Shown piece by piece: positions 34,349 to 43,180 of a DNA stretch of 64,000 nucleotides (positions within the stretch are counted from its first letter, which is position 1; each line of letters begins with the position of its first letter). This stretch comes from Syntrophales bacterium (GTDB lineage: Bacteria > Desulfobacterota > Syntrophia > Syntrophales > PHBD01): the NCBI GenBank assembly GCA_035363115.1, contig DAOSEM010000003.1, positions 248,001 to 312,000 of the forward strand. Direction: 5' to 3'. Below the pieces are notes generated by a model. The model was not told the DNA's origin, did no database searches, and saw nothing but the letters and a program-made list of their open reading frames with translations. The position numbers were made by a program, and so were the translations under genes.

Positions 34349-35254
34349 TCAGGCGATGCGCCCGATCAGTTCCGCCAACTCCTCCCGGCTGAACCGGTAG
34401 ACGGTCCGGCAGAACTGGCAACTCACCTCGGCCTCTCCCCGCTCCTCCAGCATTTCTTTCAGCTCCTGAACTCCCAGGCTGACCAGCACCCGTTCGATCC
34501 GGCTGCGGCTGCAGGAGCACCGGAGCGTCAGGGGCTGCGTCTCCAGGATGCGGAACGGGATGTCGGAGAAGATGTCCCGGAGCAGGTCTTCCGGTGTCTT
34601 TCCCTGCCTGAGCAGGGTGGTTACGGGGGGCATCGCCTCCAGGCGGGAGGCGATGCGCTCCACCGCGTCCGGATCCGGCGGGGGGAGCGACTGGACCAGG
34701 AATCCCCCGGCGGCCGACACGCGGCCGTCGGCCTCCACGTACGTGCCCAGGGCAACGGCGGAGGGGATCTGCTCCGAATCGAGGAGGTAGTGGGCGATGT
34801 CCTGGGCGATCTCGCCGGAGCAGAGGCGGACGATCCCCTGGTAGGGTTCCTTCAGGCCGAGGTCTTTCAGGACCGTCAGGAAACCGTTTGTTCCCAGGGC
34901 CCCGGAGACGTCCAGCTTGCCTTCCCGGTCCGGCACATCGGCGCCCGGATTCTGGACGTATCCCCGGACATGACCGTTCCGTTCGGCCTCCGCCACGATC
35001 CTGCCCAGCGGGCCTTCGGCCTCGAACTTCAGGGCCACGCTCTGTCCTTCCTTGAGAAGGGAGGCCAGGAGCGCCCCGCCGGTGAGGGCCCGTCCAAGGG
35101 CGGCGGCGGCGACGGGAGAGGCCCCGTGACGGCCGGCGGAGCGGGCGGCCGGTTCCGTGGTGTCGCAGGCCAGGGCCAGAATTGCGCCGTCTTCGGAAAT
35201 GGCCCGGACCAGGCGGCTCCCTGCAGGTTCCTTTTGTATAGATGATTTTGTCAT
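34349..35254 (-). CDS. hslO: Redox-regulated chaperone Hsp33
   Basis: 301 residues. The C-terminal zinc/redox switch is complete: CSC (RCSCSRSRIERV) and SCQFC, giving the CxC...CxxC arrangement that holds zinc when reduced and forms disulfides on oxidation. The N-terminal domain has the GGALLASLLKEGQSVALKFEAEG and QNPGADVP patterns of the family. It holds unfolding proteins under oxidative stress. The ATG at 35254 is preceded by an AT-rich leader; there is a 60-codon open extension but no family homology in it. The 342-bp region to the hdrA operon (35255-35596) holds no gene; a TTGACA at 35414-35419 has only a poor -10 partner. Confidence 0.93.
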   Translation of the reverse strand: MTKSSIQKEPAGSRLVRAISEDGAILALACDTTEPAARSAGRHGASPVAAAALGRALTGGALLASLLKEGQSVALKFEAEGPLGRIVAEAERNGHVRGYVQNPGADVPDREGKLDVSGALGTNGFLTVLKDLGLKEPYQGIVRLCSGEIAQDIAHYLLDSEQIPSAVALGTYVEADGRVSAAGGFLVQSLPPPDPDAVERIASRLEAMPPVTTLLRQGKTPEDLLRDIFSDIPFRILETQPLTLRCSCSRSRIERVLVSLGVQELKEMLEERGEAEVSCQFCRTVYRFSREELAELIGRIA

Positions 35255-35596
35255 GATTTCCGCCGTGGCGGCAATGGGCGTTTCGCGTCTCTCCGGGGGC
35301 TTCCGCGGGCGGCCGCCGCGCCTCGGGGATGTAACAAAAAAACCTTTATGTTGCAAGTGGTTGTTCTTCTTCGGGGGGTGTGTATCCGGGTTCCCCGGAG
35401 GGGTGAAATCGACTTGACAGAACGCCCTAATCATGGTAGCGGCACCGACGGTTCAGCCCCCATCAACAGGTGGCTGGGTGTCAAGCATGTTCTCTCAATA
35501 AGGTCCGCATTCCCGCCCATTTCAGATTCAGGATCTTCCCCGGGCGCGATGACGGGACGGACGCAAACATTCTGAGATATCCCGAGGTGGTGTCCA

Positions 35597-38500
35597 GTGG
35601 CTCAATCAAATGAAAAAATCGGTGCGGTCATGGTGGTGGGATCCGGTATCGCCGGCATTCAGGCGTCCCTGGATCTGGCGAACTCAGGCCTGAAGGTCTA
35701 CCTGGTGGAAAAAGGGATCAGTATCGGCGGCGTCATGGCACAGCTGGACAAGACCTTTCCCACCAACGACTGTTCCGCCTGCATCCTCTCCCCGAAACTG
35801 GTGGAAGTAGGCCGCCATCCCAACGTGGAGATCCTCACCCGGCGGACCGTGGAATCCGTCGAGGGCGAACCGGGCCACTTCAAGGTCCGAATGACGAAGG
35901 CGCCGCGCTTCATCGACCTCTCCAAGTGCACCGGCTGCGGCGACTGCGCCAACGTCTGCCCCATCTCGGTACCCTCCGACTTCAACGAGAACCTGAGCGA
36001 GCGGAAAGCCACCTACCGGCATTTCCCCCAGGCCATTCCCAGCGGCTTCGCCATCGACAAGCTCGGCACCTCCCCCTGCAAGGCGAGTTGCCCGACCCAC
36101 ATCAGCGTCCAGGGGTATGTCGCCCTCATCGCTACGGGGAAATTCAAGGAAGCCCTGAAGCTCATCAAGAAGGACAACCCGTTCCCCATCGTATGCGGCC
36201 GGGTCTGCAACCACCCCTGCGAGACGGCCTGCATGCGCGGCAAGGTTGATGAGCCCATCGACATCATGCACCTGAAGCGCTTCGTCGCCGACCTGGACCT
36301 GAAGGACGAGACCCGCTACATCCCCGAGAAGAAGGAGAGCAAGGGGAAGAAGGTGGCCATCGTCGGCGCCGGGCCCGCGGGCCTCACCTGCGCCTACTAC
36401 CTGGCTGCCGAAGGCTACGACTGCGAGGTCTTCGAGTCCCTGCCCGTGGCGGGCGGCTGGCTGGCGGTCGGCATTCCCGAGTACCGTCTCCCCAAGGACG
36501 TCCTGAAGGCCGAGATCAAGGTCATCGAGGACCTGGGGGTCAAGATCCATCTGAACAGGCCTGTGGGCAAGGATCTCCCCTTCGCCCAGCTCCAGAAGGA
36601 CTTCGATGCCGTCTTCATCGGCTGCGGCACCGTCAACAGCAGCAAGCTGAACATCCCCGGGGAGGACATGCAGGGCGTCATCCACGGCGTGGATTACCTG
36701 AAGCGGGTGAACCTGGGCGAGAAGGTCTTCCTGGGCGACAAGGTCGCCGTCGTCGGCGGCGGGAACGTGGCCATGGACGCCGTCCGGACGGCCATCCGTA
36801 CGGGCTCGAAAGACGTCTTCATCCTCTACCGCCGGTCCCGGGCTGAAATGCCCGCTTCTCCGGAGGAGATCGAGGAGGCCTTGGAAGAGGGCATCAAGAT
36901 GGAATTCCTCGTGGCCCCCAAGCGGGTCGTCGGGGAGAACGGAAAGGTGACGGGCATCGAGTGCACCCGGATGGAACTGGGCGAGCCCGACGCCAGCGGC
37001 CGTCGGCGCCCCATCGAGATCAAGGGCTCCGAGTTCGTCGTTCCCTGCGATGCCCTGATCCCGGCCATCGGCCAGGAGGCGGACCTTGATTTCGTTCCCG
37101 CCGAGAGCGGCATCTCCATCAACAAGTGGAAAAACTTCGACGTCGACGCGGTCACCTTCGCGACGAACGTCCCCGGTGTCTTCGCCGGCGGCGACGTGGT
37201 CACGGGACCCCAGACGGTCGTCAAGGCCGTCTTCGCCGGGAAGGAAGCGGCCGTGTCCATCGACCGGTATCTCCAGGGCGAGGACATGGCAGCCGGACGG
37301 GCGAAGGACTGGACGAAAGATCTGGCCGACAAGGCCGACGTGAGCGCCGTTCCGAAGGCTCCCCGGGCGAAATATCCGCACATGAAGCCGGACGAGCGGA
37401 GGACCAATTTCCAGGAAGTCGGCATCGGCTTCGGCGAGGAAGAGGCCGTCCGCGAGGCCCAGCGCTGCCTGGCCTGCGGCATCTGCTCCGAGTGCTATCA
37501 GTGCGTCGACGCCTGTATCGCGAAGGCGATCAACCATGACGATACCTTCGAGGAAGAGACCATCGAGGTCGGGGCCGTCATCGCTGCCCCGGGCTTCGAG
37601 ACCTTTGATGCATCCATCCGCGGCGAGTATGGATTCGGCACCTACGCCAACGTTGTGACGGCGATCCAGTTCGAGCGCATCCTCTCCGCGTCGGGTCCCT
37701 ACTTCGGACACGTCCAGCGCATCTCCGACGGCAAGGAGCCCCGGAAGATCGCCTTCATCCAGTGCGTGGGCTCCCGGGACACCTCCTGCGGCAACAGCTG
37801 GTGCTCCTCCGTTTGCTGCATGTATGCCACGAAGGAGGCCATCATCGGCAAGGAGCACGCCAAGGACCTGGAGCCGACCATCTTCTTCATGGACATCCGG
37901 GCCCACGGCAAGGACTTCGACCGGTTCGTCAACCGGGCGAAGAACGAGTACGGGATCCGTTACGTCCGCTCCATGCCCTCCAGCGTGAAGGAACTCCAGC
38001 AGTCCAAGAACCTGCTGATGAAATACGTGACCGAGGACGGCAAGCTTGTCGAGGAAGAGTTTGAAATGGTGGTCCTCTCGGTCGGTCTGACGCCTCCCCC
38101 GGAGGCGGCGAAACTTGCCAAGGCTCTGGGAATCAATCTCGAAGAGCACGGCTTCTGCCAGACCGCCCTCGATAACCCCGTTCAGACCAGCCGGAGTGGC
38201 GTCTTCGTCTGCGGCGCCTTCGGCGGGCCCAAGGACATTCCCGAGACGGTCATGGAGGCGTCGAGCGCCGCGGCCTGCGCCGCCGGCCTCCTGTCGGAGC
38301 GCCGGGGTACGATGATCACCGAGGAGGAACTTCCCCTGGAGTCGGATATCCGCGGGGTCGGCCCCCGGACGGGCGTTTTTGTCTGCCACTGCGGCATCAA
38401 CATCGGCGGCGTGGTCAACGTTCCGGAGGTCGTCGAGTACGCCAAGAGCCTGCCCAACGTGGTCTTTGCCACGGACAACCTCTTCACCTGCTCCCAGGAT

Positions 38501-40021
38501 ACAGCCGTGAAAATGGGCGAGGTCATCAAGGAGCAGAACCTGACCCGCGTCGTCGTCGCCTCCTGCTCCCCCCGGACCCACGAGGGGCTCTTCCAGGAGA
38601 ACTGCGAGAAGGCGGGACTCAACCGCTACCTCTTCGAGATGGCGAACATCCGGGACCAGGATTCTTGGGTTCACATGCACGAGCCCGAGGCGGCCACCGA
38701 GAAGGCCAAGGACCTGGTGAGGATGTCCATCGCCAAGGCCCAGTTCCTTAAGCCCCTGAAGCCGGGTCAGCTGAACGTCAACAAGAACGTCCTCATCATC
38801 GGCGGCGGGCTGGCGGGCATCACGGCGGCCCTCTCTTTCGCGGACCAGGGATTCAAGTCCTACATCGTAGAGAAGAAACCGTCCCTCGGCGGCAACTATG
38901 CAAACCTTTACTTCACCCTCGAAGGCCTGGATACGAAGAAGCACCTGACGGGCCTGATCGATCGCGTGAAGAAGAACGACCTGATCACGGTCTTCACGGG
39001 AACGGAAATCGCGAAGATCGAGGGCTTCATCGGCAACTACAAGACCACCGTCAAGACGAAGGACGGGGAAGAGCAGTTCGAGCACGGAGTGGTCATCGTG
39101 GCCACCGGCGGGTACGAGCTGGAGACGAAAGAGTACCTCTACGGCCAGTCGGACCGCGTCCTGACCCAGCGGGAGCTCGAGAAGCTGATCGCCGAGAAGG
39201 ATGCCAAGGCGGCGGCGGCCAAGAGCGTCACCATGATCCAGTGCGTTGGTTCCCGCATCCCCGAGCGGCCTTACTGCAGCCGCTACTGCTGCTCCGAGGC
39301 GATCAAGAACGCCCTGAAGCTCAAGGAAGCGGACCCGGAGAAGGACGTCACGATTCTCTATCGCGACATCCGGACCTTCGGCCTCAAGGAGGACTACTAC
39401 AAGAAGGCCCGCGAGCTGAACGTCAAGTTCGTCCGCTACGATGAGGACCGGAAGCCCGAGGTCAGGACCGAGGGTGACAAGGTGGTGATCCGCCTGCTCG
39501 ACCCCATCCTCAACGAGACGGTGGAGTTCAAGACGGATCTCCTGGCCCTCAGCGTCGGTACCGTTCCGAACCCGGAGAACGAGGAAATCGGAAAGATGCT
39601 GAAGGTGCCGACCAACCAGGACGGGTTCTTCCTGGAGGCCCACGTGAAGCTCCGTCCGGTCGATTTCGCCACCGACGGCGTCTTCATGTGCGGCATGTCC
39701 CACGCGCCGAAACTGAGCGAGGACTCCATCGTCCAGGCCAACGCGGCGGTCTCCCGGGCCTGCACGATCCTCACGAAGGACTTCATCGAGGCCGAGGGCA
39801 AGACGGCCTATGTCAACAAGGAGCGGTGCGCCGCCTGTGGGCTCTGCGAGGTCAACTGCCCCTTCAGGGCCATTGCCGTGGACCTCGCCGAGGGGTGCGC
39901 GGTGGTCAACACCGTCCTCTGCAAGGGCTGCGGGGTCTGCACAGCCTCCTGCCGCATGAACGCCGTGGACCTGAACGGCTTCAACAACGAGGAAGTGCTG
40001 GCGCAGATCGCTGCCATGTAG
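35597..40021 (+). CDS. hdrA: HdrA-GltD-like-HdrA fusion flavoprotein (heterodisulfide reductase A family)
   Basis: 1474 residues. Reading in order: HdrA N-terminus (VVGSGIAGIQASLDLANSG, then a [4Fe-4S] site CTGCGDCANVCP near 110); an embedded NfnB/GltD-like NADPH oxidoreductase from ~150 to ~590, with its own cysteine-rich N-domain (CGRCN-type CGRVCNHPCETAC), FAD site VAIVGAGPAGLTC (~251), NADPH site VAVVGGGNVAMDA (~381) and a ferredoxin-type motif CLACGICSECYQC (~624); HdrA core with CVGSRDTSCGNSWC (~723); then a second HdrA with CHCGINIGG (~930), Rossmann motif VLIIGGGLAGITAA (~1065), CVGSRIPERPYC (~1215) and two C-terminal ferredoxin motifs (CAACGLCEVNC, CKGCGVCTASC). The start is GTG with GAGGTG upstream. 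It is expected to be the flavin-bifurcating centre. Confidence 0.92.
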   Translation: MAQSNEKIGAVMVVGSGIAGIQASLDLANSGLKVYLVEKGISIGGVMAQLDKTFPTNDCSACILSPKLVEVGRHPNVEILTRRTVESVEGEPGHFKVRMTKAPRFIDLSKCTGCGDCANVCPISVPSDFNENLSERKATYRHFPQAIPSGFAIDKLGTSPCKASCPTHISVQGYVALIATGKFKEALKLIKKDNPFPIVCGRVCNHPCETACMRGKVDEPIDIMHLKRFVADLDLKDETRYIPEKKESKGKKVAIVGAGPAGLTCAYYLAAEGYDCEVFESLPVAGGWLAVGIPEYRLPKDVLKAEIKVIEDLGVKIHLNRPVGKDLPFAQLQKDFDAVFIGCGTVNSSKLNIPGEDMQGVIHGVDYLKRVNLGEKVFLGDKVAVVGGGNVAMDAVRTAIRTGSKDVFILYRRSRAEMPASPEEIEEALEEGIKMEFLVAPKRVVGENGKVTGIECTRMELGEPDASGRRRPIEIKGSEFVVPCDALIPAIGQEADLDFVPAESGISINKWKNFDVDAVTFATNVPGVFAGGDVVTGPQTVVKAVFAGKEAAVSIDRYLQGEDMAAGRAKDWTKDLADKADVSAVPKAPRAKYPHMKPDERRTNFQEVGIGFGEEEAVREAQRCLACGICSECYQCVDACIAKAINHDDTFEEETIEVGAVIAAPGFETFDASIRGEYGFGTYANVVTAIQFERILSASGPYFGHVQRISDGKEPRKIAFIQCVGSRDTSCGNSWCSSVCCMYATKEAIIGKEHAKDLEPTIFFMDIRAHGKDFDRFVNRAKNEYGIRYVRSMPSSVKELQQSKNLLMKYVTEDGKLVEEEFEMVVLSVGLTPPPEAAKLAKALGINLEEHGFCQTALDNPVQTSRSGVFVCGAFGGPKDIPETVMEASSAAACAAGLLSERRGTMITEEELPLESDIRGVGPRTGVFVCHCGINIGGVVNVPEVVEYAKSLPNVVFATDNLFTCSQDTAVKMGEVIKEQNLTRVVVASCSPRTHEGLFQENCEKAGLNRYLFEMANIRDQDSWVHMHEPEAATEKAKDLVRMSIAKAQFLKPLKPGQLNVNKNVLIIGGGLAGITAALSFADQGFKSYIVEKKPSLGGNYANLYFTLEGLDTKKHLTGLIDRVKKNDLITVFTGTEIAKIEGFIGNYKTTVKTKDGEEQFEHGVVIVATGGYELETKEYLYGQSDRVLTQRELEKLIAEKDAKAAAAKSVTMIQCVGSRIPERPYCSRYCCSEAIKNALKLKEADPEKDVTILYRDIRTFGLKEDYYKKARELNVKFVRYDEDRKPEVRTEGDKVVIRLLDPILNETVEFKTDLLALSVGTVPNPENEEIGKMLKVPTNQDGFFLEAHVKLRPVDFATDGVFMCGMSHAPKLSEDSIVQANAAVSRACTILTKDFIEAEGKTAYVNKERCAACGLCEVNCPFRAIAVDLAEGCAVVNTVLCKGCGVCTASCRMNAVDLNGFNNEEVLAQIAAM

Positions 40022-40062
40022 CGCGATAGCAAGGATTGAATCCCAATAGAAACGGAGCCGAT

Positions 40063-40500
40063 ATGTCTGGACAAGAAGCCAAGGGAAACTGGGAGCCGAA
40101 AATCGTGGCCATCGTCTGCAACTGGTGCACCTACGCCGGGGCGGACCTGGCCGGGATCAGCCGGATCCAGTATCCCCCGAACGTTCGCATCATCCGCGTC
40201 CCCTGCACGGGACGGATCAATCCCTTTTACGTCGTGAAGGCCCTCCAGGAAGGGGCCGACGGCGTTCTGATTTCCGGCTGCCACCCCGGGGAATGCCACT
40301 ACCTGACGGGCAACCTCTCGGCCCGGCGGAAATTCGCCGCGCTGAAACGTTTCCTTTCCTACATCGGCGTGGAGGGAGACCGGACGATCTTCACCTGGGT
40401 GTCCGCCTCCGAAGGGGAGCGGTTCGCCAAGGTCATCAAGGGAGTGACGGAGCGGGTGACCTCCCTCGGTCCGGCGAACAAGCTGGTGAAGAAACTCTAA
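40063..40500 (+). CDS. mvhD: MvhD/FlxD-type electron-transfer subunit
   Basis: 145 residues. It contains a CNWCTYAGADLAG segment and the later GCHPGECHY motif that define the MvhD domain, which binds a [2Fe-2S] cluster and links hydrogenase or FlxABC partners to HdrA. It is the second gene of the operon, with a weak GGAG-type ribosome site. It probably docks on the HdrA fusion and receives electrons from the FlxA/FlxB-like pair at the end of the operon or from the FrhB-like protein. Confidence 0.9.
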   Translation: MSGQEAKGNWEPKIVAIVCNWCTYAGADLAGISRIQYPPNVRIIRVPCTGRINPFYVVKALQEGADGVLISGCHPGECHYLTGNLSARRKFAALKRFLSYIGVEGDRTIFTWVSASEGERFAKVIKGVTERVTSLGPANKLVKKL

Positions 40501-40612
40501 GCCGCGCGGGCCGTCCCGGATGATCTGGAGATCCATATCCGGAACGGTTGTGCGGGGCTCAGGGTGCCAGACATCATTTCGTATATAACTCGAAGACGAG
40601 GACTCGAACAAA

Positions 40613-41620
40613 GTGGAAAACATTCAGAAAAAGCTGCGGGAAGAGGCAGGCAGGCTCCTGGAGGAGAAGAAGGTGGATGTCATCGTCGGCTACGAAGCGG
40701 GAACACTGCCCGCAACGGCGACCCCCTGCTTCATCACCCTCCCGGAAGAAGCCCAGAAGCTGGTGTGGAACTCCTTCTGCACCCAGAACCTCGCCAAGTT
40801 CGTCCACGACCTGATCTCCCAGCACCGCAACGCACAGAAGCGGGTCAAGCCGGAGGACCGCAAGAAAAAGGTCGTCGGTGTCGTGGCCCGGGGGTGTACG
40901 ACCCGGTCGATCGTTCTGTGTCTTCAGGAAAGGCAGTATGAACGGGACGAGGTCGTGATCCTTGGCGTGCCCTGCACAGGTTATATCGAGCGCAAGAAAT
41001 TTTCCGCCGCCCTGGGAGGGGAAGAGGTCCTCGATGCGGCGGTGTCGGGTGACTCCATCACCGTGAAAACCGCCGCCGGCGATAAGAAACTGGCCCTGAA
41101 GGACGCCCTGGCGGACTGCTGCCTCACCTGCCGCTTCAACAATCCGGTGATCTCGGACGTGATGCTGGGAGAGAAGGCCCCGCCTATGGATGCAGACCGG
41201 GAATACGACGAGGTGACGGCCTTCGAAAACCTGCCGATCGAGGAGCGCTGGGCCTATTTCACGAAGGAAATGGCCAAGTGCATCCGCTGCTATGCATGCC
41301 GCCAGGCCTGTCCTTCCTGCTACTGCGCCATCTGTTTCCAGGACCAGAGCCAGCCGCAGTGGGTCGGCATCGGCGAGGACGCCACCGACACCCAGGTCTT
41401 CCAGTTCATGCGCCTCTTTCACATGGTGGGGCGCTGTGTGGACTGCGGCTCCTGTGTGTCCGTCTGCCCCATGGGGGTGGACCTGAGAAAGTTCCTCAAG
41501 AAGCTCGACAAGGACTGCCTGGAGATGTTCAACAACCGGGCCGGCTCCTCGATGGAGGATGTCCCGCCGCTGTCGGCCTACAGCGAAAACGACAAGGACG
41601 ATTTTATCTTCAACCCGTAG
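40613..41620 (+). CDS. FrhB-like iron-sulfur protein with dicluster ferredoxin domain
   Basis: 335 residues. The N-terminal part resembles the coenzyme F420 hydrogenase/dehydrogenase beta-subunit family (VGVVARGCTTRSIVLCLQE and VPCTGYIERKKF). The middle has DCCLTCRFNNP; the C-terminal part is a 2[4Fe-4S] ferredoxin-like domain with KCIRCYACRQACP and GRCVDCGSCVSVCPMGVDL. The start is GTG at 40613; the 111 bp before it holds no other gene. Role: probably an electron entry or exit port. Whether it binds FAD is not clear by eye. A FlxC-like role is possible by position. Confidence 0.83.
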   Translation: MENIQKKLREEAGRLLEEKKVDVIVGYEAGTLPATATPCFITLPEEAQKLVWNSFCTQNLAKFVHDLISQHRNAQKRVKPEDRKKKVVGVVARGCTTRSIVLCLQERQYERDEVVILGVPCTGYIERKKFSAALGGEEVLDAAVSGDSITVKTAAGDKKLALKDALADCCLTCRFNNPVISDVMLGEKAPPMDADREYDEVTAFENLPIEERWAYFTKEMAKCIRCYACRQACPSCYCAICFQDQSQPQWVGIGEDATDTQVFQFMRLFHMVGRCVDCGSCVSVCPMGVDLRKFLKKLDKDCLEMFNNRAGSSMEDVPPLSAYSENDKDDFIFNP

Positions 41621-41696
41621 AGAAATGAGCAAGGTACTGGTCAAATCCTTCGGGTGCTGGCCGCTGACCGAAGATAGCGAGACGAACGGAGAGGAC

Positions 41697-42224
41697 ATGA
41701 AGACATTTCTCGATGAAGTGAACGAAAGAATAAACGGCGTTCCGATCCAGCGATGCTACCACTGCCGGAAATGCACCGCCGGCTGCCCCCTGGCCTCCGT
41801 CATGGAATACAATCCCAACAAGATCATCAAGATGATCCAGCTGGGGATGAGGGACAAGGTGCTGGGCAGCTCCACCATCTGGCTGTGCGCCTCCTGCGAG
41901 ACCTGCATCACCCGCTGCCCGAACGAGGTGGACATTGCCCGCATGATGGACGCCCTCCGCGAGATGGCCATCGTCTCCGGCGTCGGAGCCCGGGAGAAGA
42001 ACGTTCTCCATTTCCACGAGGCCTTCCTGGCGAACATCCGTTCCAATGGCCGCATCAACGAGACGATGATGACAGTCAACTACAAGCTCAAGTCGGGAGA
42101 TCTCTTCTCGGATGCCGCGATGGGGTTGAGCATGTTCATGAAAGGGAAGCTCGCCCTCATTTCTCCCAAGACAAAGGATATCCAGTCCGTGCGGGGCATC
42201 TTCGACAAGACGAAGAATGCCTGA
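41697..42224 (+). CDS. hdrC: Heterodisulfide reductase subunit C-like
   Basis: 175 residues with two [4Fe-4S] motifs: CYHCRKCTAGCPLASVMEYNP and LCASCETCITRCPNEVDIARMMDALRE, the ordinary HdrC pattern. HdrC carries electrons between HdrA and HdrB. I chose the ATG at 41697 because GGAGAGGAC lies upstream; an in-frame ATG at 41625 would add 24 residues with weak similarity. hdrC precedes hdrB by 29 bases. Confidence 0.92.
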   Translation: MKTFLDEVNERINGVPIQRCYHCRKCTAGCPLASVMEYNPNKIIKMIQLGMRDKVLGSSTIWLCASCETCITRCPNEVDIARMMDALREMAIVSGVGAREKNVLHFHEAFLANIRSNGRINETMMTVNYKLKSGDLFSDAAMGLSMFMKGKLALISPKTKDIQSVRGIFDKTKNA

Positions 42225-42253
42225 TGCAACAGTCCACCTGAAGGAGGCACGCG

Positions 42254-43105
42254 TTGAAAGTTCAATATTATCCGGGATGTTCCCTCCATGGGACGGCGAA
42301 GGAATATGACCAGTCCGTCAAGGCGGTCAGTCGGGCTCTCGGGATCGAGCTAAAGGAAGTGGAGGACTGGTCCTGCTGCGGGGCGACATCGGCCCACGCC
42401 ACGAATTTCAGGCTGTCCGTGGCTCTTCCCGCCCGGAACCTGGCGGCTGCCGAAAAGTCGGACCTGAAGGACGTCATGGTCCCCTGCGCCGCCTGCTTCA
42501 ACCGCTTCAAATCGGCACAGCACCACCTGGGGCACGATGCCGCTCTGAAGACGGACATCGAGAAGATCCTGGGGCGGAAAGTCGAGGGGACGGTCTCCGT
42601 TCGCAACCCCATCGATATCTTCTGCAAGGACATCGGGCTGGACACCCTGGAAGGCAAGGTTACCCGGAAACTCACCGGCCTGAAGCCCGTTTCCTATTAC
42701 GGCTGCCTCCTGCTGCGACCGCCGGAGGTCTGCCAGTTTGATGATTACGAAAACCCGGTGCTTCTGGACAAACTGCTCGGGGCGATGGGAGCCGACGTGC
42801 GTCCCTGGTCCTACAAGACCGACTGCTGCGGCGGCAGCCTGACCATCAGCAGGACGGACATCGTGATCAAGATGGTGGACAAACTGGTCTCCATGGCCCG
42901 GGAGGCGGGGGCCAACTGCATCGTGACCGCCTGTCCGGTCTGCATGGCCAACGTGGACATGAGGGCCAGCGAGAATGTCCGCCTGCCCGTCTTCTATTTC
43001 ACGGAACTGGTGGCCCTGGCCATGGGGCTCCAGGGGCCTGCGTCCTGGTTCAAGCTCCACAACGTGGACCCGACCCCCCTGGTGAGCGGTCTGGGCCTCC
43101 TGTAG
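42254..43105 (+). CDS. hdrB: Heterodisulfide reductase subunit B-like
   Basis: 283 residues with two CCG domains: YYPGCSLHG, WSCCGATSAHA, PCAACFNR; then YYGCLLLRPPEVC, DCCGGSLTISR and ACPVCMANVDM. The cysteines match those that bind the two non-cubane clusters of HdrB, where the disulfide is reduced. The start is TTG at 42254, supported by AAGGAGG seven bases upstream. The natural substrate in bacteria is not CoM-S-S-CoB; it is unknown here. Confidence 0.93.
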   Translation: MKVQYYPGCSLHGTAKEYDQSVKAVSRALGIELKEVEDWSCCGATSAHATNFRLSVALPARNLAAAEKSDLKDVMVPCAACFNRFKSAQHHLGHDAALKTDIEKILGRKVEGTVSVRNPIDIFCKDIGLDTLEGKVTRKLTGLKPVSYYGCLLLRPPEVCQFDDYENPVLLDKLLGAMGADVRPWSYKTDCCGGSLTISRTDIVIKMVDKLVSMAREAGANCIVTACPVCMANVDMRASENVRLPVFYFTELVALAMGLQGPASWFKLHNVDPTPLVSGLGLL

Positions 43106-43180
43106 CGATAAGACCCTTTCGGACGGCCGCCGCGAACCGGCGGTGACAAACATCTTTCAGACAGAAGAAAAAGGGACGTT

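Noticed and set aside
35414..35442. TTGACA with possible promoter spacing upstream of hdrA
   Set aside because: The matching -10 position reads TAGCGG, a poor match; not enough to call a promoter.
35684..39703. A 1339-codon minus-strand frame opposite hdrA
   Set aside because: Lacks conserved motifs and is rich in Gly, Asp and Leu repeats typical of antisense to GC-rich genes; the plus strand carries a complete HdrA fusion.
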